The notes beneath the pieces are model-generated. The model searched no databases and was not told where the DNA came from. It was given only the letters and a program-made list of their open reading frames with translations. From positions 1-42,015 of the forward strand of contig JAJDBT010000098.1 of the NCBI GenBank assembly GCA_029261215.1: a stretch of 42,015 bases of DNA, written 5' to 3'. This document shows, piece by piece, positions 16,698-24,583 of the stretch; the first letter of the stretch is position 1, and each line of letters starts with the position of its first letter. The stretch is from Nitrospirota bacterium (lineage in GTDB: Bacteria; Nitrospirota; Nitrospiria; SBBL01; JAADHI01). A program made the position numbers and the translations under genes.

Positions 16698-18356
16698 CTA
16701 CTTCAAAATATGGAGTTCAACACGGCGATTGGCCGCTTGTCCAGCAGCAGTGTCATTGTTATCAATCGGTTTGTCGGGGCCATAGCCCTTCGCTGTGAGT
16801 CGATCTGGCGAAATCCCTTTTTGAATGAGATAGTTCCGCACAGACTCTGCGCGTTGCTTAGACAAGGCCAGATTGTAAGCCCGCTCTCCCCGTTTGTCGG
16901 TATGTCCGGCCACCTCCATTTTAAGGTCGAGGTGTCGCTTCAGGGTTGCGACCATTTCATCCAGTACACTCTCTGAATGGCGGATCAATTCGGCAGAATT
17001 CGTCGCAAAAGCAACACCTTTGAGCACAATAACGTCTTCCAAGCGGCATCCACGAGTATCCACGGCAGAGCCGACACCCGTTTGAGGACACCGATCTTTA
17101 CTATTTCCAATACCGTCGTCGTCATTGTCTTGTTCGCAACCCCGACGATCCACACCCACACCGCGCGGCGTGTCCGGACAGGCATCCACAGAATTCACAA
17201 CACCGTCGCCATCATTGTCGCGTTCGCAGCCCCGACGATCGACAGCCACATCTATAGGCGTGTCCGGGCAGGCATCGACAGAATTTTCAACGCCGTCGTC
17301 GTCACTGTCACGTTCGCAACCTCGTCGATCCACCCTGACCCCCATCGGCGTGTCTGGACAGGCATCCGCTGAATCCACAACGCTGTCACCATCACTATCC
17401 CGTTCACAGCCCAGACGATTCACGCCCACATCGCGCGGCGTGTCCGGACAGGTATCCACTGAATTCACGATGCCGTCATTGTCACTGTCCCATTCACAAC
17501 CTCTGCGATCCACGCTGACGCCTGTCGGCGTGTCCGGACAGGCGTCCCTGGAATCCACAACCTCATCGCCATCGCCATCTCGTTCACAACCCCGACGATC
17601 CACACTCACGCCACCTGAAGTGTCTGGACAAACATCAATAGAATTCACGACGCCGTCTCCGTCACTATCTCGCTCACAGCCGTTTCCATTGACCCGAGTC
17701 CCTCTCGGCGTGTTCGGACAGGCGTCCCTGGAATCCACAACCCGATCGCCATCAGAGTCCGCAGGGCGTGGTTCGAACCTGCGTTTCTGTTCATCGCCGC
17801 CACCAAAACGCTTAAGGAGATAAAAACCAAAAAGGTTAGCGTCTTTATCATAAAAATCCAGGTCTCCACGCAGGGAAAAACCATTGTCGAATCCATATTC
17901 GAGGCCGCCTCCAAACATCAGGTGATAGTCATGATCTCGTTCAAAAGTCACGTTGGCACTGTTGATCATGCGCCCGACACCCAAACGCCCAAACGCACTC
18001 CACCCTTCAGGAAAGGGGGTCGGCTTGTAAAAATAAAACGTCCCGTTTATCCCGTAAGACCGGTATTTGACTTCTCCTCTGGGGGAATCAATATCGGCCT
18101 TCCCCAAATAAGTGTAATACGCTTCGAGGGCGAGCCGCTCGGTAAAATGATAGCCTCCAAATATTTTTCCACCCAGCTCATAGGAATCATCTGCGCGCGT
18201 TGAGCCATTGCCGCCCGGTTTTAATCTCGAAATGCCTGGCCCGATGCCACCATACCACCGCAGGTCTTTTTCAATCAGATCAGCCCGTGCCTCTACAAAA
18301 AAAATCGCAAGGCCTACAAGCATCATGGCAACAACGGTTATTTTTTTAAAGACCAT
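16698..18356 (-). CDS. Outer-membrane protein: beta-barrel, eight TSP type-3 repeats, OmpA domain
   Basis: A 552-residue envelope protein. The ATG at 18356 has AAGGGAG at ideal spacing and lies within the last codons of the upstream gene (11-base overlap), so translation is coupled; GTG at 18383 or ATG at 18371 are less likely. Order: signal peptide ending in VEARA; an OmpA-like eight-stranded barrel of about 170 residues; eight 30-residue thrombospondin type-3 repeats of the form RDSDGDGVVNSxDxCPDTP, ending VDRRGCE; then a C-terminal OmpA peptidoglycan-binding domain with VAGHTDKRGERAYNLALSKQ and NRRVEL. TSP3 repeats bind calcium. It probably links outer membrane and cell wall and displays a calcium-stiffened linker, similar to OprF-like porins. 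Confidence 0.92.
   Translation of the reverse strand: MVFKKITVVAMMLVGLAIFFVEARADLIEKDLRWYGGIGPGISRLKPGGNGSTRADDSYELGGKIFGGYHFTERLALEAYYTYLGKADIDSPRGEVKYRSYGINGTFYFYKPTPFPEGWSAFGRLGVGRMINSANVTFERDHDYHLMFGGGLEYGFDNGFSLRGDLDFYDKDANLFGFYLLKRFGGGDEQKRRFEPRPADSDGDRVVDSRDACPNTPRGTRVNGNGCERDSDGDGVVNSIDVCPDTSGGVSVDRRGCERDGDGDEVVDSRDACPDTPTGVSVDRRGCEWDSDNDGIVNSVDTCPDTPRDVGVNRLGCERDSDGDSVVDSADACPDTPMGVRVDRRGCERDSDDDGVENSVDACPDTPIDVAVDRRGCERDNDGDGVVNSVDACPDTPRGVGVDRRGCEQDNDDDGIGNSKDRCPQTGVGSAVDTRGCRLEDVIVLKGVAFATNSAELIRHSESVLDEMVATLKRHLDLKMEVAGHTDKRGERAYNLALSKQRAESVRNYLIQKGISPDRLTAKGYGPDKPIDNNDTAAGQAANRRVELHILK
17040..17763 (-). repeat. Tandem ~90-bp repeats encoding TSP type-3 modules
   Basis: Eight tandem copies of about 90 bases encode the TSP3 modules of the OmpA-like protein. 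Copies keep the same codons around the Cys-Pro-Asp-Thr-Pro and Arg-Arg-Gly-Cys-Glu parts and vary elsewhere. The first (17763 side) and last copies are the most diverged, as expected if inner copies exchange or expand by recombination. Copy number could vary between strains. Confidence 0.85.
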
Positions 18357-20910
18357 GCTGGCTCCCTTCATTTTTACGCTCACTCAAATGCCTTCGCACA
18401 AGACAAAGACACAATATGGCGATTAACAAAGGAAAAGTGGGATCAAAGGGAGCACCTGTACGCAATGAACAACCGCCCACACCATCTACCCAGGTTTTGA
18501 GGGTACTTGGAGAACCTTCAGGGGAGCCCCCGCCTCCGGTGACAGGTGGTGCGCCTGCGCCGCCACTTGCGCCAATGGGGGTACCGTTTTCATCCACGAG
18601 CGGCGGAGTACCGGTTCCAAATTGCCCATCGCCATCGGGATCATTGCCGCCCGATTCAATGACATCATTGATCCCGTCACCGTCACTGTCCAGATCACGA
18701 AAATCAGGGGTGCCGTCTGCGTCGGTATCAATGGGGTCGTCAGCAACGCCGTCACCATTGTAGTCCGTCAACCCGGAATCCGGAGCGGTTTCCAGGGCGT
18801 CGGCAAGACCATTCGCTCCTACGGGCGAATTATTGTCAACACGTCCGTCCATATCCACATCCAGCTGAGAAAGTGTATTGGAATCAAGCCCGGTTTCATG
18901 CAGATCAAATATGCCGTCGTTGTCGGTATCGAGATCCCGGCTGTCCGGGACGCCATCACCGTCCGTATCGACGGTGCCATCACCTTCCACACGATCAAGG
19001 ATGCCGTCGCCGTCCGTATCGGCATCAATGATATTGGAAATGCCGTCTCCATCGATATCACCGGGGAAAATTGGGCCACCGCCGGGCACGCCGTTCATAT
19101 TCACTCCCGTCGAAGCCACACCGAGCTTGCCGTCATTGTCCTGATCGCTTCCGCCTGCTTCAATCACATCGTTAATCCCATCCCCGTCGCTGTCTAAATC
19201 GCGAAAATCGGGCAGGCTGTCTCCATCGGTATTCGCAGGCGCGTCGGAAATGCCATCGCCATTGTAGGCTGTCGCGCCACTATCCGGGGATGTTTCCAGC
19301 ACATCCGCAAGTCCGTTGTTTCCCACGGACACGCTTATATCAATCCGTCCGTCCCTGTCTGAGTCGATCGTAACAAGACGATCTGAGGAAACGCCCGTTT
19401 CGTGAAGGTCAGGAATGCCATCGTTATCAGAATCCAGATCCCGACTGTCCGGAACGCCGTCGCCATCCGTGTCGACAAGGCCATCGCCCTCGACGGCATT
19501 CAGGATACCGTCGCCATCGGTATCCACATCGGCATCATCTGACAAGCCGTCTCCGTCAAGATGCCCACTGTCAAGGTAGTTGGGAAGCCCGTCTCCGTCG
19601 TCATCACCCGTTCCCTCAGTCACGTCAGGGACGCCGTCGCCATCACTATCCAGATCTACAAAATTAGGACGCCCGTCTCCATCCTGGTCACCCGGAAACA
19701 AGGGGCCACCATCTGGAATGCCATTCGCATCCACCACAACCGGGCTTTCTCCCAGGATTCCGTCGTTGTCCCGATCACTTCCTCCGGCTTCAAGCACGTC
19801 ATTAATCAAGTCTCCGTCGCTGTCGAGATTCTTAAAACCCGGAGTGCCGTCACCATCCGCCGTATCGACCGGATTGTCGGGACTCTCGTCGGCATCGTAA
19901 TCTGCCACACCAGAATCGGGCGCAGTTTCCAGCACATCGGCCAAGCCGTTTTTCCCCACGGCATTGCCCGAATCAATTCTTCCATCCTGATCCGTATCCA
20001 GCAATGCCACAGGTGCAAAGACAACACCGGCTTCATACAGGTCGAGAATGCCGTCGTTGTCGGTATCTGTCCCGCCATCACCTTCTGCGCCATCGGGGAT
20101 GCCATCTCCATCATCATCGAAATCCAGTTCATCCGGCACGCCATCCCCATCCAAATCAATGGAAACACAGGCACCGCTTGTTGCATCTGGAATACAGGGA
20201 TTGTCGTTCGCCGGGTCAGTCTGATCCATCACGCCGTCGCTGTCCGTGGGATTATTCACGTCGCCCACTTCTGTTTTGTCGTTCGTGCCGTCCCCGTCAC
20301 TGTCGGCTTTGTCCGGATCCGTGCCTAGCCGTTTTTCCTCGGCGTTGCTTAAGCCGTCGCCGTCGTTATCTTTTGCACCGCAAGGAACACTGTCCGCGTT
20401 GGGAATACAGGGATTTGTGGGTGCAGAGTCTTTTCCATCAGGGAAGCCGTCATTGTCGGAATCGGCATCGCGAAAATCTGCCGTACCATCACCATCGGAG
20501 TCTACAGGGTTGTCTGTTTTCCCATCACCGTCGTAGTCCGGCCGGCCACTTTCAGATGCGGTTTCCAGTGTATTCGCCAAGCCGTTTTTCTCGACCGAAA
20601 AACTGCCGTCAATACGGCCATTGTTGTCCTTGTCGAGGATGGAACGTCTCTCCAGAGAAAGGCCCGTCTCATGCAGGTCTCGGATACCATCATTGTCTGC
20701 ATCAAGATCAAGGTAATCGGGAATGCCATCTCTATCGGTATCGGCCGGCGAATGGCCAGTGCCGCGTTCAACGGAATCCAGAATGGCATCATTATCAGAA
20801 TCGAGATCTTGAAAATCAGCGACTCCATCGGTGTCATCGTCGTCGTCCTCACCTCCGGATGCGAAAACAGTTTGTGTAGCAAAGTCGACACTAAAAGGAA
20901 GGATTGTCAT
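18346..20910 (-). CDS. TSP type-3 repeat surface protein with JDVT-CTERM-like sorting tail
   Basis: An 854-residue, strongly acidic protein almost wholly built of calcium-binding thrombospondin type-3 units (DxDxDGxxDxxE). About four long super-repeats contain DLHETG, DGRID, VGxNGLADxLETxPDSG and DFRDLDSDGDGINDVIEAGG. The C-terminus reads GVGGCS, a short linker, FDPT (822-825), a hydrophobic stretch (826-838), then RR and charged residues. This Cys + FDPT + TM + Arg plan matches the JDVT-CTERM class of sorting signals handled by CPBP proteases, and such a protease is encoded in the same operon. The frame as read from the ATG at 20910 lacks a proper signal peptide. The likely original start is at 20973, cut off by an in-frame TAA (20926-20928). 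Confidence 0.85.
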   Translation of the reverse strand: MTILPFSVDFATQTVFASGGEDDDDDTDGVADFQDLDSDNDAILDSVERGTGHSPADTDRDGIPDYLDLDADNDGIRDLHETGLSLERRSILDKDNNGRIDGSFSVEKNGLANTLETASESGRPDYDGDGKTDNPVDSDGDGTADFRDADSDNDGFPDGKDSAPTNPCIPNADSVPCGAKDNDGDGLSNAEEKRLGTDPDKADSDGDGTNDKTEVGDVNNPTDSDGVMDQTDPANDNPCIPDATSGACVSIDLDGDGVPDELDFDDDGDGIPDGAEGDGGTDTDNDGILDLYEAGVVFAPVALLDTDQDGRIDSGNAVGKNGLADVLETAPDSGVADYDADESPDNPVDTADGDGTPGFKNLDSDGDLINDVLEAGGSDRDNDGILGESPVVVDANGIPDGGPLFPGDQDGDGRPNFVDLDSDGDGVPDVTEGTGDDDGDGLPNYLDSGHLDGDGLSDDADVDTDGDGILNAVEGDGLVDTDGDGVPDSRDLDSDNDGIPDLHETGVSSDRLVTIDSDRDGRIDISVSVGNNGLADVLETSPDSGATAYNGDGISDAPANTDGDSLPDFRDLDSDGDGINDVIEAGGSDQDNDGKLGVASTGVNMNGVPGGGPIFPGDIDGDGISNIIDADTDGDGILDRVEGDGTVDTDGDGVPDSRDLDTDNDGIFDLHETGLDSNTLSQLDVDMDGRVDNNSPVGANGLADALETAPDSGLTDYNGDGVADDPIDTDADGTPDFRDLDSDGDGINDVIESGGNDPDGDGQFGTGTPPLVDENGTPIGASGGAGAPPVTGGGGSPEGSPSTLKTWVDGVGGCSLRTGAPFDPTFPLLIAILCLCLVRRHLSERKNEGSQHGL
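18600..20703 (-). repeat. Four long super-repeats within the TSP3 surface protein gene
   Basis: The DHETG-type module starts recur near 20703, 20068, 19438 and 18930, that is every 500-640 bases. Each contains a Glu-Thr-Gly loop, a DGRID segment, the NGLADVLET block, a DFRDLDSDGDGINDVIEAGG block and, in two, an MNGVPGGGPIFPGDIDGDG-type insert. This shows growth of the gene by duplication of modules of about 150-210 residues, not only of the short calcium-binding units. Confidence 0.8.
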
Positions 20911-20973
20911 TTCCAGAAAAAAAAATTAAAAAATAGAAATAAAACAATTAAAAATAATCCGGCTGTAATGCAT
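20911..20973 (-). pseudogene. Interrupted signal-peptide start of the TSP3 surface protein
   Basis: An ATG at 20973 with a near-perfect ribosome site (AAAGGAGATATA) opens a frame, MHYSRIIFNCFISIF, that is in phase with the ATG at 20910 but hits TAA at codon 16 (20928-20926), between runs of T6 and T9. After the stop the frame continues FFFLE and then into MTILPFSVDFATQTVFA. Joined, the two parts make a long Sec signal peptide with a plausible VFA cleavage site. Either the gene is knocked out by one substitution (or sequence error) next to a homopolymer, or a 15-codon leader is translated and reinitiation occurs. Confidence 0.65.
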
Positions 20974-21307
20974 TATATCTCCTTTAATCGACCAAACAGA
21001 ACCTCGTAACACAAAAGGTCCCACTCAGAAAAGACGTATCTGTCTTGGCAGAAACCTTAGGTCAAATTTTGACAAAAGATCGTAACAATAAGGAACCACC
21101 ATCAGACTAATAGGCAAGATTTTTAGAAAGTGGACCTATAGCGAATAATTTATTCAGATGTCAAGCTTCAGGATCTTCAGAAAAAACAACGGGATGAAGC
21201 AACAAACATACAAACAACTTGAAGGCAAAAGGGGCAGGCCTGAAACATCTTCGGCTGGCTATTGGCCAAAATATATTAAAACAGTGAACGTAAAACCAGA
21301 TGATCCC
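20974..21307. other. Non-coding gap between the rhomboid gene and the TSP3 operon
   Basis: This 334-base, A/T-rich stretch holds the promoter candidate (21135-21164) and leader of the TSP3 operon. A plus-strand frame at 21158-21424 overlaps the rhomboid gene antisense and has no recognisable features. No clear terminator for the rhomboid gene was found. Confidence 0.6.
21135..21164 (-). promoter_or_regulatory. Candidate promoter of the TSP3/JDVT-CTERM operon
   Basis: On the minus strand TTGACA (21164-21159) and TATAGG (21140-21135) are separated by 18 bases. Transcription from about 21128 would give a leader of roughly 155 bases before the ATG at 20973. The leader contains a short palindrome GTCAAA-T-TTTGAC (21061-21073). 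The remaining gap up to the rhomboid stop at 21308 shows no gene. Confidence 0.55.
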
Positions 21308-21988
21308 CTAAAACCGGCGCTGCCACCTTGGCCGTTTTTTTCTGAAAAATTGCAGCAGCACCATACCGGCAATGAAACCACCGATATGTGCAAACCAGGC
21401 GACCCCGCCTTGAGCCTGCCCTGATGTAAAGGCCCACATAAACTGTCCCACGACCCAGAGGCCGATCACGACAAGTGCTGGAATGCGAACGGTGGTGATA
21501 AAAAAACCAATGGGAAGCAGCGTCAGAATTTTTGCGCGAGGGAACAACAGAAAATAGGCGCCCAATACACCGGAAACCGCGCCGCTCGCGCCAATCATGG
21601 GGACTCTGGAAACCGAGTCAATGAAAGCGTGAGAATAGGCTGCAATCACGCCGCAGACCAGATAAAAAATGAGAAACTTGGTATGACCCAATTCATCTTC
21701 AACATTATTACCAAAAATCCAGAGATAGAGCATATTACCCGACACATGGAAAAAACCTGCATGAAGAAACATCGACGTAAAAATGCTTTTGATGACAGGT
21801 GCTGGCAGACCCGTCAGGTCGAAGCTATGCACCATTTGATTCGGGATCGCCCCGTATTTGAAAAACAGCGCGTTGACATTTGGGCCAATTGAGAGGGTAA
21901 ACAAGTAGAGCGCCACGTTGCTGAAAATCAAACCCAGGGTAATTAAAGGAACCGTTCGCGTGGGTAAATCAGCCTTCAATGGAATCAT
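21308..21988 (-). CDS. Rhomboid-family intramembrane serine protease
   Basis: A 226-residue, six-to-seven-TM rhomboid protease. The catalytic serine lies in GASGAVSGVLGAYF and the catalytic histidine in WFAHIGGFIAGM. Upstream helices carry the usual MFLHAGFFHVSGNMLYLWIFG, with the His and Asn of the oxyanion region. The ATG at 21988 follows AAAGGT; a longer GTG-started frame (22033) would add a non-family N-terminus. Length and plan resemble the soluble-substrate GlpG/YqgP branch seen in many Gram-negatives, not the shorter rhombosortase. It lies upstream of the TSP3 operon on the same strand but is separated by about 330 bases and an intervening promoter. Confidence 0.93.
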   Translation of the reverse strand: MIPLKADLPTRTVPLITLGLIFSNVALYLFTLSIGPNVNALFFKYGAIPNQMVHSFDLTGLPAPVIKSIFTSMFLHAGFFHVSGNMLYLWIFGNNVEDELGHTKFLIFYLVCGVIAAYSHAFIDSVSRVPMIGASGAVSGVLGAYFLLFPRAKILTLLPIGFFITTVRIPALVVIGLWVVGQFMWAFTSGQAQGGVAWFAHIGGFIAGMVLLQFFRKKRPRWQRRF

Positions 21989-22151
21989 CAATTGACCTTT
22001 CAGTCTGAAAAGGGGGACATTATAGACATGCACCCGCAGTCAACACAACACAACAAGGGGCAGCCTCTGACACATTCACCTATTTCCAAAGAAAGGCTTG
22101 AAACAAAAGGGGAAGTTGTAGGACACTAGACGCACGTTTCAATCAAATTCA

Positions 22152-22174
22152 AGAAGACCCGATTCGGGACTTCT
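22152..22174. repeat. Compact dyad upstream of yajQ
   Basis: AGAAG-A-CCCGA-T-TCGGG-A-CTTCT is a near-perfect 23-base palindrome ending 24 bases before the yajQ ATG, followed by ATTCTTT. It could be an operator or a 5'-leader hairpin. Confidence 0.45.
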
Positions 22175-22198
22175 ATTCTTTAACGAAAGGAGTTCGCT

Positions 22199-22693
22199 AT
22201 GGCTACATCCTGTTCATTTGATGTTGTTTCAAAGGTCGACATTCAAGAGGCCAAAAATGCGATTGATGCCGCATCAAAAGAATTATCACAGCGTTACGAC
22301 TTAAAAGGTTCCAACAGCGCCATTAAATTTGTGGACGACAAAGACATCATTATCAGTTCCGCCGACGACTTTAAATTAAAGGCTGTGCTGGATGTGCTTC
22401 AATCCAAGCTCGTAAAACGGGGCATTTCCTTAAAATCTCTGGAGTATCACAAAATCGAAAAAGCGCTGGGCGGCACGGCACGGCAAAAGATCACCCTCAC
22501 ACAAGGGATTGATGCTGAAAAAGCGAAAAAAATAAGCAAGGAAATCCGGGACAGCAAGATCAAAGTTCAGGCCCAGATCCAGGGCGAACAGCTGCGCGTG
22601 ACCGGGAAAAGCAGGGATGACCTTCAGGAAGTGATTCAATTGCTCAAATCAAAAGATTATGAAATTGACCTGCAATTTGTAAATTATCGCTAG
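22199..22693 (+). CDS. yajQ: YajQ-family nucleotide-binding protein (cyclic di-GMP effector)
   Basis: A 164-residue cytoplasmic protein of the YajQ (DUF520) family, whose members bind cyclic di-GMP or nucleic acid and, in Xanthomonas, act with transcription factors. The N-terminal [31 protein letters not shown] and the C-terminal [15 protein letters not shown] and LQFVNYR are characteristic, and the length is normal. AAAGGAG precedes the ATG. It ends 21 bases before tsaD and is probably co-transcribed with it. No cyclic di-GMP enzymes are seen nearby. Confidence 0.95.
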   Translation: MATSCSFDVVSKVDIQEAKNAIDAASKELSQRYDLKGSNSAIKFVDDKDIIISSADDFKLKAVLDVLQSKLVKRGISLKSLEYHKIEKALGGTARQKITLTQGIDAEKAKKISKEIRDSKIKVQAQIQGEQLRVTGKSRDDLQEVIQLLKSKDYEIDLQFVNYR

Positions 22694-22714
22694 ACAACCC
22701 GTAAACAGAGGCAC

Positions 22715-23734
22715 TTGAATTTGATATTGCTCTCCATCGAAACCTCCTGCGACGAAACGGCTGTGGCCGTGCTCAAAGATGGACACACCATCCTCAGCGA
22801 CCTGCTCTCTTCACAAATCGACCTGCATAAACGGTACGGCGGCGTGGTGCCGGAATTGGCCTGCCGTCGGCACATCGAAACCATCGGGCCGCTTTTAACC
22901 GAAGCGCTCACAAAAGCCGGGGTGCCCCTCAATCAAGTAGACGCTGTCGCCGTCACCGCCGGGCCGGGACTTATTGGCGCGCTGCTTGTAGGTGTCTCCT
23001 TTGCGAAATCGCTGGCCTATGCGCTGGGAAAACCGCTTTTGGCCGTACATCATTTGGCCGGACACATCAACGCCGCTTTTATTGAACATCCGGATATTGT
23101 CTTCCCGGCCCTTGCACTCGTGGTTTCAGGTGGTCACACCAACCTGTATGCCATGCCGGAGCGGGGACATTATCGATTGATTGGAAAAACCGTGGACGAC
23201 GCTGCGGGAGAAGCCTTCGATAAAGGGGCGCGTATGATGGGGCTCGACTACCCTGGCGGACCGATCATTGACCGCCTGGCCAAAAAAGGAAATCCGGAGA
23301 AGTACCCCTTTACCCGCCCCTATCGGTCTTTGGAACATACCAACTTCAGTTTCAGCGGACTAAAAACGGCCCTGAAACAGTGTCTCGCCAAAATGCCTCA
23401 ATCAGAGAAAAAATCAGAACACTTTCAAAATGACATCGCAGCGGGTTTTCAGGAAGCCATTGTCGGCAGTCTCGTCGAAAAAACCCTGCAAGCCGCAGAA
23501 AAAGAAAAGGTAGAAAGCATCATCGTTTGCGGCGGCGTAGCTTCAAACAGCCTGCTCAGAACCCGCATGCAAGCAGAGGCTGCAAAACAAAGCATGGCAG
23601 TCCACATCCCATCTCCCCGCTACTGCACAGACAACGGCGCAATGATCGCAATGGCCGGCCACATCGCATTTGAACAGGGCCGTTTTGCACCGCTCAATCT
23701 AAACCCTAATCCACACCTGAAACTAAGTGAATAG
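22715..23734 (+). CDS. tsaD: tRNA N6-adenosine threonylcarbamoyltransferase
   Basis: TsaD transfers the threonylcarbamoyl group to A37 of ANN-reading tRNAs together with TsaB and TsaE. The 339 residues show the ASKHA-fold start LSIETSCDETAVAV, the metal-binding HHLAGHINAAF (about 110-120), VSGGHTNLY, DDAAGEAFDKGARMMGL and the C-terminal GGVASNSLLR and YCTDNGAMIAMAG. The start is TTG at 22715, preceded by AGAGG; no ATG gives a complete N-terminus. Essential in most bacteria. tsaB and tsaE are not in the window. Confidence 0.97.
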   Translation: MNLILLSIETSCDETAVAVLKDGHTILSDLLSSQIDLHKRYGGVVPELACRRHIETIGPLLTEALTKAGVPLNQVDAVAVTAGPGLIGALLVGVSFAKSLAYALGKPLLAVHHLAGHINAAFIEHPDIVFPALALVVSGGHTNLYAMPERGHYRLIGKTVDDAAGEAFDKGARMMGLDYPGGPIIDRLAKKGNPEKYPFTRPYRSLEHTNFSFSGLKTALKQCLAKMPQSEKKSEHFQNDIAAGFQEAIVGSLVEKTLQAAEKEKVESIIVCGGVASNSLLRTRMQAEAAKQSMAVHIPSPRYCTDNGAMIAMAGHIAFEQGRFAPLNLNPNPHLKLSE

Positions 23735-24149
23735 AGAAGCCCTTTGCTTTAAGGCCACCGGTAGCACGTGAATTTGGCAAGCCCCGGTCCCGATATAATC
23801 TAACAAAGACATGGCCCTCGCCCTCTTGTATTCCTTGTCGTTGTCCGAAAAACCAGGGACATCCTTCCAGGAAAAACGATGCAGAACAGCAGCCATTCTG
23901 AAGACCCTCAAAACCTTGCCTTGTTAAAAACTTTATTTGTAAGGAATAACCGTGTTGTGTTTTTCTATCCATGAATCTCGACTTCAAAATATAGGCACAT
24001 CACAGTGTAGACTGTCTCCCCAAGTTGATATTTTCATAGTTGTTTTTCCCCTAACAAAGTGATACAATTGCTGGCAAAAAGCTTCGTTCATTTCACTCAC
24101 TCTACCTTTTGCCGCAGCTCATAGCGATCTGATATAAGGAGATACGAAC
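23735..24149. other. Non-coding stretch between tsaD and the YciI-like gene
   Basis: No convincing gene is seen in these 415 bases; two overlapping minus-strand frames (23706-23987) look like noise. Near the end, an attC-like stem can be drawn: CCTAACAAAG at about 24050 begins it, then GCTGGCAAAA (24072 on) pairs with TTTTGCCGCAGC (about 24107-24118) with a two-base bulge. The right-hand core site (GTTRRRY) is not present, so this is at best a degenerate recombination site. Confidence 0.4.
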
Positions 24150-24467
24150 ATGACGCGATACATCATCACTTACCTGGGCGGCGATCAGCCAGCAAGCCCG
24201 GAAGAAGGGAAGCGACATTTCGAGAAATATAAAGCATGGTTATCTTCACTGGGCGACGCAGCAGTGAGCCCTGCAAATCCGTTAAAGAATACAAGCACGG
24301 TCCATTCTGACGGCACGGTCACCGCTGAAAGCGCCACTTCAATGTCTGGTTATACAATCATTCAAGCCGATAGTATGGAGAGGGCACTGGAAATGGCAAA
24401 AACCTGCCCCTTTCTTAAGATTGGCGGCTCACTTGAGGTGTCCGAGTTGATACAAATGCCTTTTTAA
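24150..24467 (+). CDS. YciI-like (YCII-related) small protein
   Basis: A 105-residue cytoplasmic protein of the dimeric alpha-beta-barrel type related to YCII. Typical traits are the opening beta strand TRYIITYLGG, the helix FEKYKAWLSSLGDA, and the later GYTIIQADSMERALEMAKTCPFL followed by GSLEVSELIQM. Relatives are often annotated as YciI family or anthrone-oxygenase-like and mostly lack a proven function. AAGGAG lies before the ATG. It stands alone with inverted repeats on both sides and could be a gene-cassette type acquisition (inference). Confidence 0.75.
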   Translation: MTRYIITYLGGDQPASPEEGKRHFEKYKAWLSSLGDAAVSPANPLKNTSTVHSDGTVTAESATSMSGYTIIQADSMERALEMAKTCPFLKIGGSLEVSELIQMPF

Positions 24468-24481
24468 AATAAGCACAACAA

Positions 24482-24575
24482 GCGAATAACGGGTACGTCA
24501 TCACAAAAAATCCGGCCGCCGCAAGACCTACACTGCATTTCAACAGCCGCTGAGCCGTTATTTTTGACGCTTAAA
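24482..24575. repeat. attC-like inverted repeat after the YciI-like gene
   Basis: AAGCG-AATAACGG near 24480-24493 is complementary to CCGTTATT (24556-24563) followed by a short spacer and CGCTT (about 24569-24573). The arms include the AAC/GTT cores expected for an integron attC site, with an unpaired centre containing CGGCCG. The outer bases do not fit the RYYYAAC/GTTRRRY consensus well. Positions are approximate. Confidence 0.3.
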
Positions 24576-24583
24576 GGAAAAAT

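Noticed and set aside
17125-17823. Plus-strand 232-codon Ser/Pro/Arg-rich repeat frame
   Set aside because: Antisense of the 90-bp TSP3 array in the OmpA-like gene; the repeats are explained by the minus-strand protein.
19561-20879. Long plus-strand frames (255 and 291 codons) opposite the TSP3 surface protein gene
   Set aside because: The repetitive Asp/Gly codons of TSP3 modules leave antisense frames free of stops; products are low-complexity Ile/Val or His/Arg-rich with no family traits.
16698-20973. CRISPR-like array
   Set aside because: The regular repeats are protein-coding TSP3 modules in frame, with no constant short direct repeats separated by unique spacers.
20974-21128. Riboswitch in the leader of the TSP3 operon
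   Set aside because: A leader of about 155 bases is present, but I could not match it to cyclic di-GMP, calcium-linked or other known riboswitch cores by eye.
21308-21988. Rhombosortase for a GlyGly-CTERM tail
   Set aside because: The rhomboid is a general-type protein and no GlyGly-CTERM substrate is seen; the TSP3 protein's tail has the Cys/FDPT pattern that goes with CPBP proteases.
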